A stretch of DNA of 64,000 nucleotides from Brevibacillus brevis (GTDB taxonomy: Bacteria > Bacillota > Bacilli > Brevibacillales > Brevibacillaceae). The notes under the pieces were generated by a model. It worked only from the letters and a program-made list of their open reading frames with translations, was not told where the DNA came from and made no database searches. Where the stretch lies: NCBI RefSeq assembly GCF_001039275.2, contig NZ_CP030117.1:293501-357500 (forward strand), given 5' to 3'. The translations under genes and the position numbers were made by a program. This document shows positions 25,315 through 34,603 of the stretch, piece by piece (positions within the stretch are counted from its first letter, which is position 1; each line of letters starts with the position of its first letter).

Positions 25315-26433
25315 TTACGAGTATTTCGGAATCGCGAAGTAGGCGGTCAAGCGGTGGTTGATCTGCTCTTCGTTGAGTTCTGGGAACAATCTCGCTTCCT
25401 TCACCATATCGTACAGGCGCTCCATTGGCTCGCGGCCATCGGCTTTCTTTGCCTTCGCGTCGTTTTTGAGCAGCTCCCAAATCCCAACCACATACTCGCG
25501 TCTGGTGATATCTTGTTTGCGGAAAAAGAAATCGAGGCGCTCCACATGATCCATGAATTCGTCGCCGAAGCGCTTGTCCACTTCCCCGCGCAAGAGGGCG
25601 ATTTCTGCTTCGTACATCGGACGCTCGTTGCCTTTTTCCTTGCTGATCCAAGGTGTCTCCAGTACAAGTGGCAGGTGGCGGATTTTCTCGTGGTTCACGA
25701 TGTAATTCATCGCATCAAAACCGATGAGTCCCGCACCGATTGGCGCATGGCGGTCTTTGCCTGCTCCGCGGAAGTTTTTGCTGTCATTCAAGTGAACGAC
25801 GGCGAGACGATCCAAGCCGATTGTCCGATCAAACTGTTCCAGGACGCCATCGAAGTCGTTGACGATATCATAACCAGCGTCGTGAATGTGACACGTATCC
25901 ATGCAGACGGTCAGCCTGCTGTTGTCTTCTACTTTCTCGATGATGGCCGCGATTTCCTCAAAGCTGCGACCGATTTCCGTTCCTTTACCAGCCATAGTTT
26001 CCAGTGCGATGTTCACGTTGGTGTCTTTGACACCTGTCAGCACTTCATTCAAGCCTTCTGCGATCCGGGCAATGCCGTACTCTGCATCCTTGTCCGTGTA
26101 TGCGCCAGGGTGCAGCACGATATTCTTGACGCCAATGTAGTCGGTCCGGCGAATCTCTTCTTGCAGAAAACGGACAGCGAGCTCATAGGTATCGTCCTTG
26201 TAAGAGCCCAAGTTAATAATGTATGGGGCATGTACCACAATTTCATCCACGCCTTGCTTCGCCATTACTTCTTTGCCTTCCGTAATGTACTGGTCCTCGA
26301 TCGGCTTGCGGCGGGTGTTTTGCGGTGCACCGGTGTAGATCATAAAGGTACTCGAGCCATAAGTGGCTGCTTCTTCGGCGGCATTTAGCAGTCCTTTACC
26401 AGAGAATGATACGTGCGAACCTATTTTTAGCAT
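25315..26433 (-). CDS. nfo: Endonuclease IV with C-terminal extension
   Basis: 372 residues. The AP-endonuclease-2 barrel spans about 1-295 with zinc ligands visible in [60 protein letters not shown] and LVLETP. It cleaves DNA 5' of abasic sites left by glycosylases such as AlkA next door. Family members are usually near 280-300 residues; about 75 extra C-terminal residues ([20 protein letters not shown] onward) form a predicted helical domain I do not recognise. Start after AAAGGAGG. It lies 19 bp behind alkA: one operon. Confidence 0.94.
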   Translation of the reverse strand: MLKIGSHVSFSGKGLLNAAEEAATYGSSTFMIYTGAPQNTRRKPIEDQYITEGKEVMAKQGVDEIVVHAPYIINLGSYKDDTYELAVRFLQEEIRRTDYIGVKNIVLHPGAYTDKDAEYGIARIAEGLNEVLTGVKDTNVNIALETMAGKGTEIGRSFEEIAAIIEKVEDNSRLTVCMDTCHIHDAGYDIVNDFDGVLEQFDRTIGLDRLAVVHLNDSKNFRGAGKDRHAPIGAGLIGFDAMNYIVNHEKIRHLPLVLETPWISKEKGNERPMYEAEIALLRGEVDKRFGDEFMDHVERLDFFFRKQDITRREYVVGIWELLKNDAKAKKADGREPMERLYDMVKEARLFPELNEEQINHRLTAYFAIPKYS

Positions 26434-26452
26434 AGGATAGAACCTCCTTTGA

Positions 26453-27385
26453 TTAATAAAGAAAACGCCATAAATAAAAAGTAGCGTACGACTCCCAATT
26501 CGTCCAAGCCTTTGACAACTCTCGTATTTCTGCTTTGGTCGGCTTTTTTTCTTTGCCTAGTAAAAATTTGATCGCATTGTGCAGGCCGACATCATCGATG
26601 GGAAAAGCAGAGGGCATTCGCAGACAACGCATGAGCACATAGTTGGCCGTCCACGGTCCAATCCCGCGGATGCTGGTCAATCGTTTCTCCGCGGTTTGAT
26701 AATCTCCTCCGTCCCATAATAGCTCTTTCGATAGTTTCCCTTCAACGATGAGTTGTGCGACGTCAATCAAATACTCGCATTTCTTGGTCGTCATGCGCAA
26801 TTCATCCAGATCAGCGACGGTCAATCCGGCGATTTTCTCCGCTGTGGGAAAAAGCCAATACGTCTCTTCTTCGAACTCTACCCGTTTTCCAAATGTCTCT
26901 ACCAACCGCCGCTTGAGGGTGTACGCATAGGTCAGGTTAATTTGCTGTCCAATGATTCCCCAACTGAGCGCTTCAAACAGGTCGGGAATGCCCATGGTCC
27001 GCAGCCCGTAAAACTTTTCAACGGCCTGCTTTAGAAGAGCATCCCCTGCGGCAAGCTCATAAAACGGAACCAGGTCTCGATCGAGATCGAACCAATCCCG
27101 GACATAGCGAGTTACCTCTATCCTTACTTTTTCAGTGGGCAAAGAAGGGCTGAGAAAACGCACAGTCAATCCTTGTTCGTTATCTGCGTGAATTTCGACC
27201 ACTTGTGGATCTTGTTCCATCGGGATGGCTTTGTAGAGGCGCCTGTCTTGAATGTGAAACATGCATTCGTTGGATGCTCTGGACAAGTATTGAAGATTTT
27301 GCGAAAAACTGAATTCCGTAGGTACGGACAAGATTATTTCTTCTCTATTATCGACCCAAGCCGAGTGGGATAGACTGCTTGTCAT
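26453..27385 (-). CDS. alkA: DNA-3-methyladenine glycosylase II (AlkA)
   Basis: 310 residues. It removes alkylated bases from DNA. After an N-terminal beta domain (about 1-110), the helix-hairpin-helix fold shows [20 protein letters not shown], the hairpin [14 protein letters not shown] (237-250) and the catalytic Asp265 in FPIDDVGL. Its length is close to B. subtilis AlkA. An ideal CAGGAGG site precedes the start. It is first in the alkA-nfo-(Ada-like) unit and divergent from adaA, whose methylated product activates alkA in Bacillus (established). The 170-bp gap should hold the Ada box. Confidence 0.94.
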   Translation of the reverse strand: MTSSLSHSAWVDNREEIILSVPTEFSFSQNLQYLSRASNECMFHIQDRRLYKAIPMEQDPQVVEIHADNEQGLTVRFLSPSLPTEKVRIEVTRYVRDWFDLDRDLVPFYELAAGDALLKQAVEKFYGLRTMGIPDLFEALSWGIIGQQINLTYAYTLKRRLVETFGKRVEFEEETYWLFPTAEKIAGLTVADLDELRMTTKKCEYLIDVAQLIVEGKLSKELLWDGGDYQTAEKRLTSIRGIGPWTANYVLMRCLRMPSAFPIDDVGLHNAIKFLLGKEKKPTKAEIRELSKAWTNWESYATFYLWRFLY

Positions 27386-27554
27386 GTGAAAACCTCCTGT
27401 CTGACTTCCTCCTAGTTTTATAATAAGAAAAACGATATTGTCATTTCGTTATCTTGCTATTTTAATCTTCTAGCAGTACGGATCACGTAGCGCGGGGGTA
27501 TACTGTCGGTAAGAGCAAGCGATTCGAAAACGGCTATGGCAAAGGAGATGACAT

Positions 27555-28124
27555 ATGTTGGAGGAACGGGTAACTGATGAGCGATGGCAGGCCATTATTC
27601 ATAACGATGCGTCTTACGATGATCAATTTTTTTATGCGGTAAAAACGACGAAAATCTTTTGTAGACCTTCGTGCAAGTCGAAGCCGCCGAAGAGGGAGAA
27701 CGTGCGGGTTTTCCAACATGCAAGCCAAGCCCTACGGGAAGAATTTCGTCCATGTAAACGTTGCAAGCCCACGGGAGAGAGGTTGCCTGATCGTGAGTGG
27801 GTGGCACAAATTACACAATATATTGATTCTCATTATAACGAAAAGCTGACGTTGGAGCATTTGGCTGATATGTGCCATGGCAGTCCGTTTCATTTGCAGC
27901 GGACGTTTAAGCGACTCATGGATATGACGCCCGTGGAGTACATCCAGAAAAAGCGGATGGAAAGGGCGCGGGAGCTGCTGGCTCATTCGAACAACCAGAT
28001 CGCGGATGTTGCCCAATTGGTAGGAATGCCGAATACGCCGTATTTTATCACGTTGTTTAAAAAAATGACGGGCAAGACGCCGAGTGAATATCGTCATCTG
28101 TACGTCAAACAACAAACGACATAA
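27555..28124 (+). CDS. adaA: AdaA: methylphosphotriester-DNA methyltransferase and activator
   Basis: 189 residues. The N-terminal zinc domain has all four Cys (FCRPSCKSKPPKRENV ... RPCKRC); the first Cys of CRPSC accepts a methyl group from DNA phosphotriesters. The C-terminal AraC-type double helix-turn-helix (about 85-185: LTLEHLADMCHGSPFHLQRT ... PSEYRHLY) then activates repair genes. Length and order match Bacillus AdaA rather than full Ada; AdaB would be separate and is not in the window. AAAGGAG upstream; TATACT at 27509-27514 is a likely -10 with no good -35, as expected for an activator-dependent promoter. Confidence 0.94.
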   Translation: MLEERVTDERWQAIIHNDASYDDQFFYAVKTTKIFCRPSCKSKPPKRENVRVFQHASQALREEFRPCKRCKPTGERLPDREWVAQITQYIDSHYNEKLTLEHLADMCHGSPFHLQRTFKRLMDMTPVEYIQKKRMERARELLAHSNNQIADVAQLVGMPNTPYFITLFKKMTGKTPSEYRHLYVKQQTT

Positions 28125-28229
28125 GCTGCTTGTGAAATGTGATATCTTTAGAAGTAAGAAGCATCTGCATCCGAGAATAACCACCACTTCCATGAGAGTT
28201 TTTTGAAAACGGGACGGAGGGGTTAAGGG

Positions 28230-28486
28230 ATAAGCAAGGGAGCATATTCTTTAGACAGACTCGGACGCATGCATGACAGGCTGAGTGGCTATGTCGAGCT
28301 CGGAGAACTGCCAGGACTGGTCTCACTGGTTAATCGGAAAGGTGAGGTGCATGTCGAGGCGATTGGTACGCAAGCACGCAACGTCTGATGGATTCACCAC
28401 AACCACCTGGTGCTTTCCTTGATTTCTGGACTACTGCCTATCAAGCGATTGAAGATGAGAAAGAAAAAGGAGCCCTGCCAAGATGA
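28230..28486 (+). pseudogene. Remnant of a beta-lactamase-fold serine hydrolase
   Basis: Two fragments join directly. 28230-28388 encodes an N-terminal piece (LGRMHDRLSGYVELGELPGL, then VSLVNRKGEVHVEAIGT) typical of class-C-type serine hydrolases, ending at TGA. 28388-28486 in another frame encodes a typical C-terminal piece (QPPGAFLDFWTTAYQAIED). The catalytic middle, with SxxK, is absent, so a large internal deletion is inferred. The probable start codon is ATA 28230 behind GGAGGGG, suggesting loss of ATG. The tail overlaps the next gene as ATGA. Confidence 0.75.
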
Positions 28487-29589
28487 ACGATACGAAAACC
28501 TTGCGAGAAGTATTTAAAAAGACGACTTATCAAATCACTGGGCACAGCAAGAGAGACATCCATCAATTGCAGCAGGTCCTGTCCAGGGTGGATGGGCATG
28601 TAGAGGGTGATATGTACGGAACAGGCGAGCTCATCGAGAATTTTCAGCGCAAGATGGCCGAATATTTGGGCAAGGAGTCTGCCGTGTTCTTTCCCAGCGG
28701 TACGATGGCCCAACAAATCGCGTTACGCCTCTGGTGCGATGAGAAGGGAATCAAAAAGGTCGCCTATCATCCGCTCTGCCACTTGGAGATTCACGAGGAA
28801 GATGGGCTGAAGGAGCTGCATCAGATCGAGGCTGTCTTGCTGGCGGATAAAGATAGAGTGATTGAACTGGACGATGTTCTTGGCATGGACGACGATATCG
28901 CGTGCCTGTTGCTGGAATTGCCGCAGCGTGAGATCGGCGGACAACTGCCCGCGTATGAGGATCTGGAGGCGATCTCCCGTTATTGTCGGAAAAAAGGAAT
29001 TCGTCTGCATCTGGATGGTGCCCGGCTTTTGGAAATCTTGCCGTATTACCAGAAGACAGCCGATGAGGTATGCGCGTTGTTCGATAGTGTGTACGTTTCC
29101 TTTTACAAAGGGATAGGCGGAATTGCCGGAGCGATCCTGGCTGGGGATGAAGACTTCACGAAGCAATCGAAGGTATGGAAAAGACGACATGGCGGGGACC
29201 TGATTAGTTTGTACCCGTATATTGTCACGGCAGAATACCATTTTGAGCAGAGAAAACATAAATTCAGTCAATATTACGAGGATGCAAAAGAGCTGGCAGC
29301 ACTCTATAACCAATGCCAGGGGATATCCACGAGACCGGTCGTGCCTGTATCCAACATGTTTCATGTGCACGCAGATTTGTCGAAAGAAGAGCTCGAGCGT
29401 ATCATGGTCTCACTTAGTGAAGAAACAGGGATTGGCTTCACGCATTATGTAAGACAAGACGACGAATCTTCTAGCTCCTACGAGGTAAGTATTGGCGATC
29501 GGTATGCGATGATCCCGAAGGAAGAGCTAGGGTTGGCATTCGAAAAGCTGTATCAAAAAATAGGGGAGCAGAAATCAAAAGCCGAGTAA
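28483..29589 (+). CDS. PLP-dependent threonine-aldolase/beta-eliminating lyase family protein
   Basis: 368 residues. The fold-type I pattern is clear: EGDMYGTGELIENFQRKMAE, FFPSGTMAQQIAL, LHLDGARLLE (Asp for the pyridine nitrogen), and SFYKGIGGIAGA with Lys209 as the PLP lysine. Low-specificity threonine aldolases cleave threonine to glycine and acetaldehyde; related lyases use tyrosine or tryptophan. The ribosome site AAAAAGGAG lies inside the serine hydrolase remnant, whose stop overlaps this start, so the two were once coupled. Confidence 0.88.
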   Translation: MNDTKTLREVFKKTTYQITGHSKRDIHQLQQVLSRVDGHVEGDMYGTGELIENFQRKMAEYLGKESAVFFPSGTMAQQIALRLWCDEKGIKKVAYHPLCHLEIHEEDGLKELHQIEAVLLADKDRVIELDDVLGMDDDIACLLLELPQREIGGQLPAYEDLEAISRYCRKKGIRLHLDGARLLEILPYYQKTADEVCALFDSVYVSFYKGIGGIAGAILAGDEDFTKQSKVWKRRHGGDLISLYPYIVTAEYHFEQRKHKFSQYYEDAKELAALYNQCQGISTRPVVPVSNMFHVHADLSKEELERIMVSLSEETGIGFTHYVRQDDESSSSYEVSIGDRYAMIPKEELGLAFEKLYQKIGEQKSKAE

Positions 29590-29648
29590 ATGAATCAAAT
29601 ACATACCGGGCTGCGCGAATTTTTCCGAAAGAAGAGAAAGGAATCGAT

Positions 29649-30131
29649 ATGTTCACTATCAGACCGTACGAACAAAGCGACTACCCTTCGATCATGGCTT
29701 ACGATTTGCCGCAAGAACAAGCGATCTACACGTCTTTACCAGTCGATGTGATCGAAGCATCTCAAAACAATCCTGGTTATAAGCCGTATGTAGTTTTCGA
29801 CCAAGGCCATCTGATCGGCTGTTTTGCCTTATTCACACCATCCACAGGCAATCCCTACACACCAAATGACCAGGCGCTTATTTTCAAATCATTGTCTATC
29901 GATTCCCGCCATCAAAAGAAGGGCTATGCTTTGCGAGTATTCCATGGCTTGGCTGACATCGCGAGAGAGCATTACCCGGGGCGAGATGAAATCGTGTTGA
30001 CGGTGCATCATACGAATACGCCGGCGATCCAACTGTATAAAAAGGCGGGACTCGTCGATCAGGGATGGAGATTTGCGGGTGAGTATGGCGAGGAGCTGAT
30101 TTTTCATCTCGATTTGACAGCTTCAACATGA
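29649..30131 (+). CDS. GNAT-family N-acetyltransferase
   Basis: 160 residues. Acetyl-CoA fold with the pyrophosphate-binding motif region SLSIDSRHQKKGYALRV and a late VHHTNTPAIQLYKKAGL strand-helix. Substrate unknown; related Bacillus proteins acetylate small amines or protein N-termini. The start ATG follows AAAGGAAT. It lies 59 nt behind the aldolase-type gene and could share its transcript. Confidence 0.87.
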   Translation: MFTIRPYEQSDYPSIMAYDLPQEQAIYTSLPVDVIEASQNNPGYKPYVVFDQGHLIGCFALFTPSTGNPYTPNDQALIFKSLSIDSRHQKKGYALRVFHGLADIAREHYPGRDEIVLTVHHTNTPAIQLYKKAGLVDQGWRFAGEYGEELIFHLDLTAST

Positions 30132-30154
30132 ATGGTTGCGAGTAGTAGCTTTTT

Positions 30155-30198
30155 AAAAGCCCCTTTCTGGCAGCGTGTGCTGTAAGAAGGGGGCTTTT
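30155..30198. terminator. Bidirectional terminator
   Basis: AAAAGCCCCTTTCT ... AGAAGGGGGCTTTT with an inner CAGC/GCTG, between convergent genes. Confidence 0.88.
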
Positions 30199-30211
30199 GG
30201 TTAGGTTTTCA

Positions 30212-31294
30212 CTAGTTCGCCTGTACGCCAAATCGGGTAAACAATTGCCAGATCAGCTCTCGTCTGCTGGACACCCCGGTTTTTGCGAAGATGGACTTCA
30301 AATGATCCTGAACCGTATAGGCGGAGATGTGCAGTGTGCGCGCGAGCTCCTTCGTGGAAGCGCCGCGGACAATCTGGTCGAGTATTTGCTTCTCACGTAC
30401 TGACAATCCGTATGCTTCGGCGATGAGTGGCAGCATGTCAGCAGGTTTTGCGGGACCGAACAAGACAGCCAAGTGGACCGTGCTGCTTTGGCTATTCATG
30501 GGGCTTGCCTGAATCGTCATGTAAGGGCCATTTGGCATGCGAATGCAGACTTTTGCCATGGATGACGTGCGACCTTCTGCTAGCTGAGAGAGCGCCCGCG
30601 AACAAACTGCTCGCACTGGTCGGGGCAAGGTATCGCGATCAATGGACTCCCATTGGCGCAGCAGGGTCAGCCATTTTTCCGCTGTGGAATTGGCAGCGAG
30701 CAAGATAAACTGATCCGACAGCATTAATATCCCCATCTCTTCTTCTATCCACGTATTCTCCTCAGCGGGTAAGGACAGACTCGTCTTTCGCAACTGATAA
30801 GCAATCAGCGGAGCCAAAGCCAAAATACATTCACGTTCTGGCTCAGAAAAAATGGGACACCCCTGCGAACGAAACAACGTTAAATAACCCCAGCATGCAC
30901 CATCGTACTTGAGGGCAGCACGCATTTCATCATGAAAACCGGCGGGGAGCAGAACATTGCGATAGCGGTCACTGCGTTCAAGCTGTCCCTCGGTCGCTTG
31001 ACTCAACGTAGCGACAGGCTCAGCCGCTTTGCATAGATCATCATACCGATTAAAGTCCTCGCGCAAGTATTCATGCTCAAAAATCCCATGATGAATCGCT
31101 TCCACCCCGTTTTCTGTAATGGCTCCGGTGGACAAAAGTGTTTGCGGATCAACGGCGGTACAGCAGGCCCCGTCAAAAGGGACGACCTCTCGCAATAGCT
31201 GCAAGAGCGCTGTCCGATAGTCTTGTGAGGAGTGAGAAAAGCGTTCAGCCAGTGCCATCACTTTCCGTTTGCTCGCTTCCCGATTTGTGCTCAT
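30212..31294 (-). CDS. LuxR-type transcriptional regulator with N-terminal sensor
   Basis: 360 residues. The C-terminal LuxR helix-turn-helix is canonical (GLSVREKQILDQIVRGASTK, then ELARTLHISAYTVQDHLKSI). The first 280 residues form a GAF/PAS-like region without an acyl-homoserine-lactone signature (FDGACCTAVDPQ, RAALKYDGACWGYLTLFRSQ), so the ligand is unknown. The start ATG 31294 has AGGAG 7 nt upstream; an ATG 6 nt earlier is too close to it. Divergent from a DHA2 efflux pump, which is the likely target. Confidence 0.87.
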   Translation of the reverse strand: MSTNREASKRKVMALAERFSHSSQDYRTALLQLLREVVPFDGACCTAVDPQTLLSTGAITENGVEAIHHGIFEHEYLREDFNRYDDLCKAAEPVATLSQATEGQLERSDRYRNVLLPAGFHDEMRAALKYDGACWGYLTLFRSQGCPIFSEPERECILALAPLIAYQLRKTSLSLPAEENTWIEEEMGILMLSDQFILLAANSTAEKWLTLLRQWESIDRDTLPRPVRAVCSRALSQLAEGRTSSMAKVCIRMPNGPYMTIQASPMNSQSSTVHLAVLFGPAKPADMLPLIAEAYGLSVREKQILDQIVRGASTKELARTLHISAYTVQDHLKSIFAKTGVSSRRELIWQLFTRFGVQAN

Positions 31295-31373
31295 TTGCAT
31301 TCTCCTGTACGTCTATTGACATTAGAAAATCCCAGCTTTGTGGGATGGTGCTCTCCTCGTTCCTCTCTATAAT

Positions 31374-31388
31374 TGAGAATAATTCTTA
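31374..31388. promoter_or_regulatory. 7-1-7 Fur/PerR-like box before the DHA2 pump
   Basis: TGAGAATAATTCTTA matches the Fur core TGATAAT-N-ATTATCA at about 11 of 14 positions and lies just after a TATAAT (31368-31373). Much weaker than the three boxes at 45185, 52358 and 54113. Confidence 0.35.
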
Positions 31389-31428
31389 GTCTAAATTTAC
31401 AAGATACGCGAGGAGTTGGAAAGACCAT

Positions 31429-32826
31429 ATGAGCCAGCGGCAGCGCTTTTTCATGATGATCGCGATTTGTCTGGGTGCATTCTTGTCTCATTTTACGGCG
31501 GGGATTGTCAATGTCTCGCTCCCTCAGTTCACATACATTTTCCAGACGAAGCTGGCGATTGCACAATGGATTACAACGGGTTATTTGCTAGTCATTGCGT
31601 CTCTTCTTCCTTTTATGGGCAAGCTGGGAGATCGATATGGGCATCGCGTGCTGCACAATTACGGCTTCCTGCTGTTCACGGTAAGCTCTGTCTTGGTGGC
31701 ATTCTCGACGACGATCACGATGCTGTTGGCGCTACGAATCGTGCAAGCCATCGGAGCGGCTATGTTCCAGGCCACCAATATCGCGCTCATTGCGATTTTG
31801 CTCCCAAAAGAAATGCGGGGGAGGGCACTGGGGATCATAAGTACGGCTGTTGCGCTTGGCGGCATGACGGGGCCGATTGCAGGTGGGATGATCGCGTCGT
31901 GGCTGAGCTGGGAGTGGTTGTTCCTGATTCATGTTCCTGTCGCTATCTTGGCTACGGGGCTGGCTTTTCGTTACATTCCTTCTCATGAGCAGACGAAGAA
32001 GGCCAGTTCACTTGATTTCGTTGGGGCAGGTCTGTTCATGCTGCTGGTCAGCTCAGTCATTATCGCAATCTCCAATGGAAACGGGTGGGGCTGGGATTCA
32101 GGAGGGATGCTCATCCTTTTTGGAGGTGTACTCGTCTTGGCATGGGCGTTTTTCTGGTGGGAGCGGCGACAGTCAGTACCGTTTTTGCCCGTAGCGGTCT
32201 TTCGCCAATCGGCTGTGTCCAGTGGACTGTTCATTAGCTTCACTTCGTTTGTGCTCGCTAATCTCGTACTGGTTGTCCTGCCGTTCTACTTGCTTGATCA
32301 AGCGCATGTTTCTCCTTTGACAGCAGGGTATATGATGACTGCTTATCCACTGCTGCTGGCGCTGACGGGTCCTTTTAGTGGCTGGGCTTCCGACCGCTAT
32401 CGGACACGACCACTCATTTTTGCCGGTCTCGGTTCGATGGAGGCAGGGATGACCGTCTTGGCGATCTGGCTAGAGGCATTATCTACGGTGGAAATCATCG
32501 CGATACTGGCTGCGGTAGGGGCAGGTATGGGGCTGATTGCTTCGCCCAACAACAGCTACATCATGCGCCACGTTCCGATGGAGCATGCGGGTGCGATCGG
32601 AGGCATGATCGCCTTGACGCGCAATGCAGGGATGGTGGTCGGCGCAGCGTCGGGACTGGGCATGATGAACGGCGAATCGAATCAAGCTGTGCAGCCGATG
32701 ATTGATGCGTATCGTGCGGTTTTTGAAGCAGGTGGACTGATCTGCCTGAGCGGATTGTTGGTCTGGTGGTATGCGGGACGTCTGGAGCGGCAGAAAAAGA
32801 GAGGAGCAGAGGTGGAGAAGGCATGA
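31429..32826 (+). CDS. MFS efflux transporter, DHA2 (EmrB/QacA) family
   Basis: 465 residues with 14 predicted helices, the DHA2 topology. Markers: SLPQFTYIF and QWITTGYLLVIASLLPFMGK, GDRYGHR in loop 2-3 (motif A), RIVQAIGAAMFQATN, and GGMTGPIAGGMIASWLSWEW (motif C). Such pumps expel drugs or lipophilic compounds with protons. A LuxR-type regulator is divergent. It overlaps by 4 bp (ATGA) the saccharopine-dehydrogenase-like gene, so translation is coupled. Confidence 0.9.
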   Translation: MSQRQRFFMMIAICLGAFLSHFTAGIVNVSLPQFTYIFQTKLAIAQWITTGYLLVIASLLPFMGKLGDRYGHRVLHNYGFLLFTVSSVLVAFSTTITMLLALRIVQAIGAAMFQATNIALIAILLPKEMRGRALGIISTAVALGGMTGPIAGGMIASWLSWEWLFLIHVPVAILATGLAFRYIPSHEQTKKASSLDFVGAGLFMLLVSSVIIAISNGNGWGWDSGGMLILFGGVLVLAWAFFWWERRQSVPFLPVAVFRQSAVSSGLFISFTSFVLANLVLVVLPFYLLDQAHVSPLTAGYMMTAYPLLLALTGPFSGWASDRYRTRPLIFAGLGSMEAGMTVLAIWLEALSTVEIIAILAAVGAGMGLIASPNNSYIMRHVPMEHAGAIGGMIALTRNAGMVVGAASGLGMMNGESNQAVQPMIDAYRAVFEAGGLICLSGLLVWWYAGRLERQKKRGAEVEKA

Positions 32827-33911
32827 GCAAGGATCGAATTGTGGTAATCGGAGGGTACGGTCATGTAGGGGCAACCATATGCAACAATTTGGGTGAAGCA
32901 TATCCGGGACGGGTGTATGCTGCTGGACGTAGCTTGGAGAAGGCTGAAGCATTTTGCCGAGAAGCAAATGGGAAGGTGCTGCCGCTACAACTTGATATTC
33001 ACAAGCCGTTGGACCAAAGTATGCTGGAAAAAGTCAAGCTGGTGGTCATGTGTCTGGATCAGACGGATATGGCTTTTGTGGATGGTTGTGTGCGAAACGG
33101 AACGCATTATCTCGATATTTCGGCAAATGGCCATTTTTTGACGCAAATCGAACAATGGGGGAGCCAAACTGAAACGAAGAGCATGGGAACAGCCGTGCTC
33201 AGTGTAGGACTGGCGCCAGGTCTGACCAACCTGCTCGCAGGGGAAGCTCATCGCTTGCTGGATCAGGTGAGTGAGCTGGACATCTTCATTATGCTTGGTC
33301 TCGGTGATCGGCACGGGAAGGCCGCGATTGAATGGACTGTCGATAACTTGTGCACGAGCTACGAGGTGATGAATAAGCATCTGCGTGTGACTGTAGAGAG
33401 TATGACAGAGGGCAAGCTCGTTGATTTTGGACCGGAGCTGGGGAAAAAGCACGCGTATCGATTTCCGTTTTCCGACCAGCAGACATTGGCGCGCACTTTA
33501 GATATCCCCACAGTATCTACCCGACTTTGTTTTGATCTGGATGGGATGACGAGAGTGATGGCTGGTTTGAAGAGCATAGGAATTTGCCGACTACTTCATC
33601 AACCAAAAGTACGGGAAGCCACAATTGAAGCGTTTGGGCGTTGGAAAATGGGGGACGATCGGTTTGCCATCAAGGTAGAAGCACGGGGAAAACGGGGAAC
33701 GAACGAGGCGATAGTAGAGTGTCTGCTTTACGGGCGCGATCAGTCCAACATGACCGCAATGGTGGCGGCTGCCGTAGCAAAATCACTGTATGAAGAAGCG
33801 TTTCCTCCAGGAGTCCACCACATAGAACAACTGTTTTCTTTAGAAAAAATGAGATTTTGGCTGGAGCAAAAAGCATCACTGACCATATTTGTCAGGGAAG
33901 CCGGTCTATGA
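32823..33911 (+). CDS. Saccharopine-dehydrogenase-like NAD(P)-binding protein
   Basis: 362 residues: Rossmann start VVIGGYGHVGATICNNL, AAGRSLEKAEAFC, GTHYLDISAN and GLAPGLTNLLAGEA, the Sacchrp_dh_NADP pattern. Related proteins reduce or oxidise amino-acid-like or lipid substrates; the specific role is unknown. Coupling to a DHA2 pump suggests the two handle the same compound. The end of the gene contains the inverted repeat found also before the second DinB gene. Confidence 0.83.
   Translation: MSKDRIVVIGGYGHVGATICNNLGEAYPGRVYAAGRSLEKAEAFCREANGKVLPLQLDIHKPLDQSMLEKVKLVVMCLDQTDMAFVDGCVRNGTHYLDISANGHFLTQIEQWGSQTETKSMGTAVLSVGLAPGLTNLLAGEAHRLLDQVSELDIFIMLGLGDRHGKAAIEWTVDNLCTSYEVMNKHLRVTVESMTEGKLVDFGPELGKKHAYRFPFSDQQTLARTLDIPTVSTRLCFDLDGMTRVMAGLKSIGICRLLHQPKVREATIEAFGRWKMGDDRFAIKVEARGKRGTNEAIVECLLYGRDQSNMTAMVAAAVAKSLYEEAFPPGVHHIEQLFSLEKMRFWLEQKASLTIFVREAGL
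33879..33895. promoter_or_regulatory. CTGAC-7-GTCAG inverted repeat upstream of DinB gene 1
   Basis: CTGACCATATTTGTCAG, within the end of the preceding gene and 51 nt before the DinB start. It is identical at 16 of 17 positions to 47083-47099, which lies before the other DinB gene, so a common regulator is likely. Confidence 0.65.
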
Positions 33912-33946
33912 TAGAGCTATCGACGAACCGAAGAGGGGGCTTTATT

Positions 33947-34450
33947 ATGACACACTATTCCAAAAACATGTACGATTTTCACGCGTGGGCGAATCAGACG
34001 TTAATCAATCGCTTGAAGGAACTTCCGGAAGGTGTTTACGAGCAAGAAGTCCAAAGCGTTTTCCCGACAGTAGCAAAAGTGATGGAGCATATTTATATGG
34101 TGGACCAAGGCTGGATTCGCATATTGCAAGGCATGGACATGCAAGCGGCATTGAATGAGGCATGGCAGGAGGAAAAGGAATTAACGGGAAAAAGCTTGGA
34201 GGAAGTAGAGCAGTTGTATGCCAAGCTGGTCGAGCAATTCAAAGCTTTTCTCAGCCAAGAAGAAGATTTGGATCGCCGCATTGTCCTCAACAATCCGTAC
34301 ACGAGAGTACGCGATACGAGCTTGGCAGAAATCATCATGCAAGTGGTCAATCACGGAACGTATCATCGTGGAAACATAACGGCGATGCTGCGCCAAATGG
34401 GGTATCCTTCTGTCATGACCGATTATGCTCTATACTGGTACGCCAACTGA
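33947..34450 (+). CDS. DinB-family putative metal-dependent enzyme, paralogue 1
   Basis: 167 residues, four-helix-bundle DinB/YfiT type. Candidate metal-binding His lie in VMEHIYMVDQGW and NHGTYHRGNITAMLRQMG. Characterised relatives transfer or hydrolyse thiol-linked substrates (bacillithiol transferases, for example); the exact reaction here is unknown. The start ATG follows AGAGGGGG. It closely resembles the product of 47162-47677 (same SVFPT and NHGTYHRGNI blocks). An operator-like repeat lies upstream. Confidence 0.85.
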   Translation: MTHYSKNMYDFHAWANQTLINRLKELPEGVYEQEVQSVFPTVAKVMEHIYMVDQGWIRILQGMDMQAALNEAWQEEKELTGKSLEEVEQLYAKLVEQFKAFLSQEEDLDRRIVLNNPYTRVRDTSLAEIIMQVVNHGTYHRGNITAMLRQMGYPSVMTDYALYWYAN

Positions 34451-34497
34451 CAAGAGCCTTAGGCTGGAAGAGATTTTATTCTTCTGGCCTTGGGCTG

Positions 34498-34526
34498 TTG
34501 ACAAGGGAGAATTTTGGTCCTATAAT
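34498..34526 (+). promoter_or_regulatory. Perfect sigma-A promoter of the mhq operon
   Basis: TTGACA (34498-34503), exactly 17 bp, TATAAT (34521-34526): full consensus at both hexamers. Such strength fits an operon held off by a tight repressor. Confidence 0.9.
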
Positions 34527-34544
34527 TATCTTAAATTCAAGATA
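34527..34544. promoter_or_regulatory. MhqR-type operator 1
   Basis: TATCTTAAATTCAAGATA, an inverted repeat directly after the -10 box, agreeing with the B. subtilis MhqR site (ATCTcgAATtCgAGAT pattern). Confidence 0.75.
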
Positions 34545-34603
34545 TTTAATTTTCGTTACATCGTCATCCTACTTCCCCAAGCAGGAACATTTTTATACGC
34601 TAT

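Noticed and set aside
24880-26388. 502-codon open frame on the plus strand opposite nfo
   Set aside because: Antisense shadow of the endonuclease IV gene, whose catalytic motifs are clear; no ribosome site or recognisable domain.
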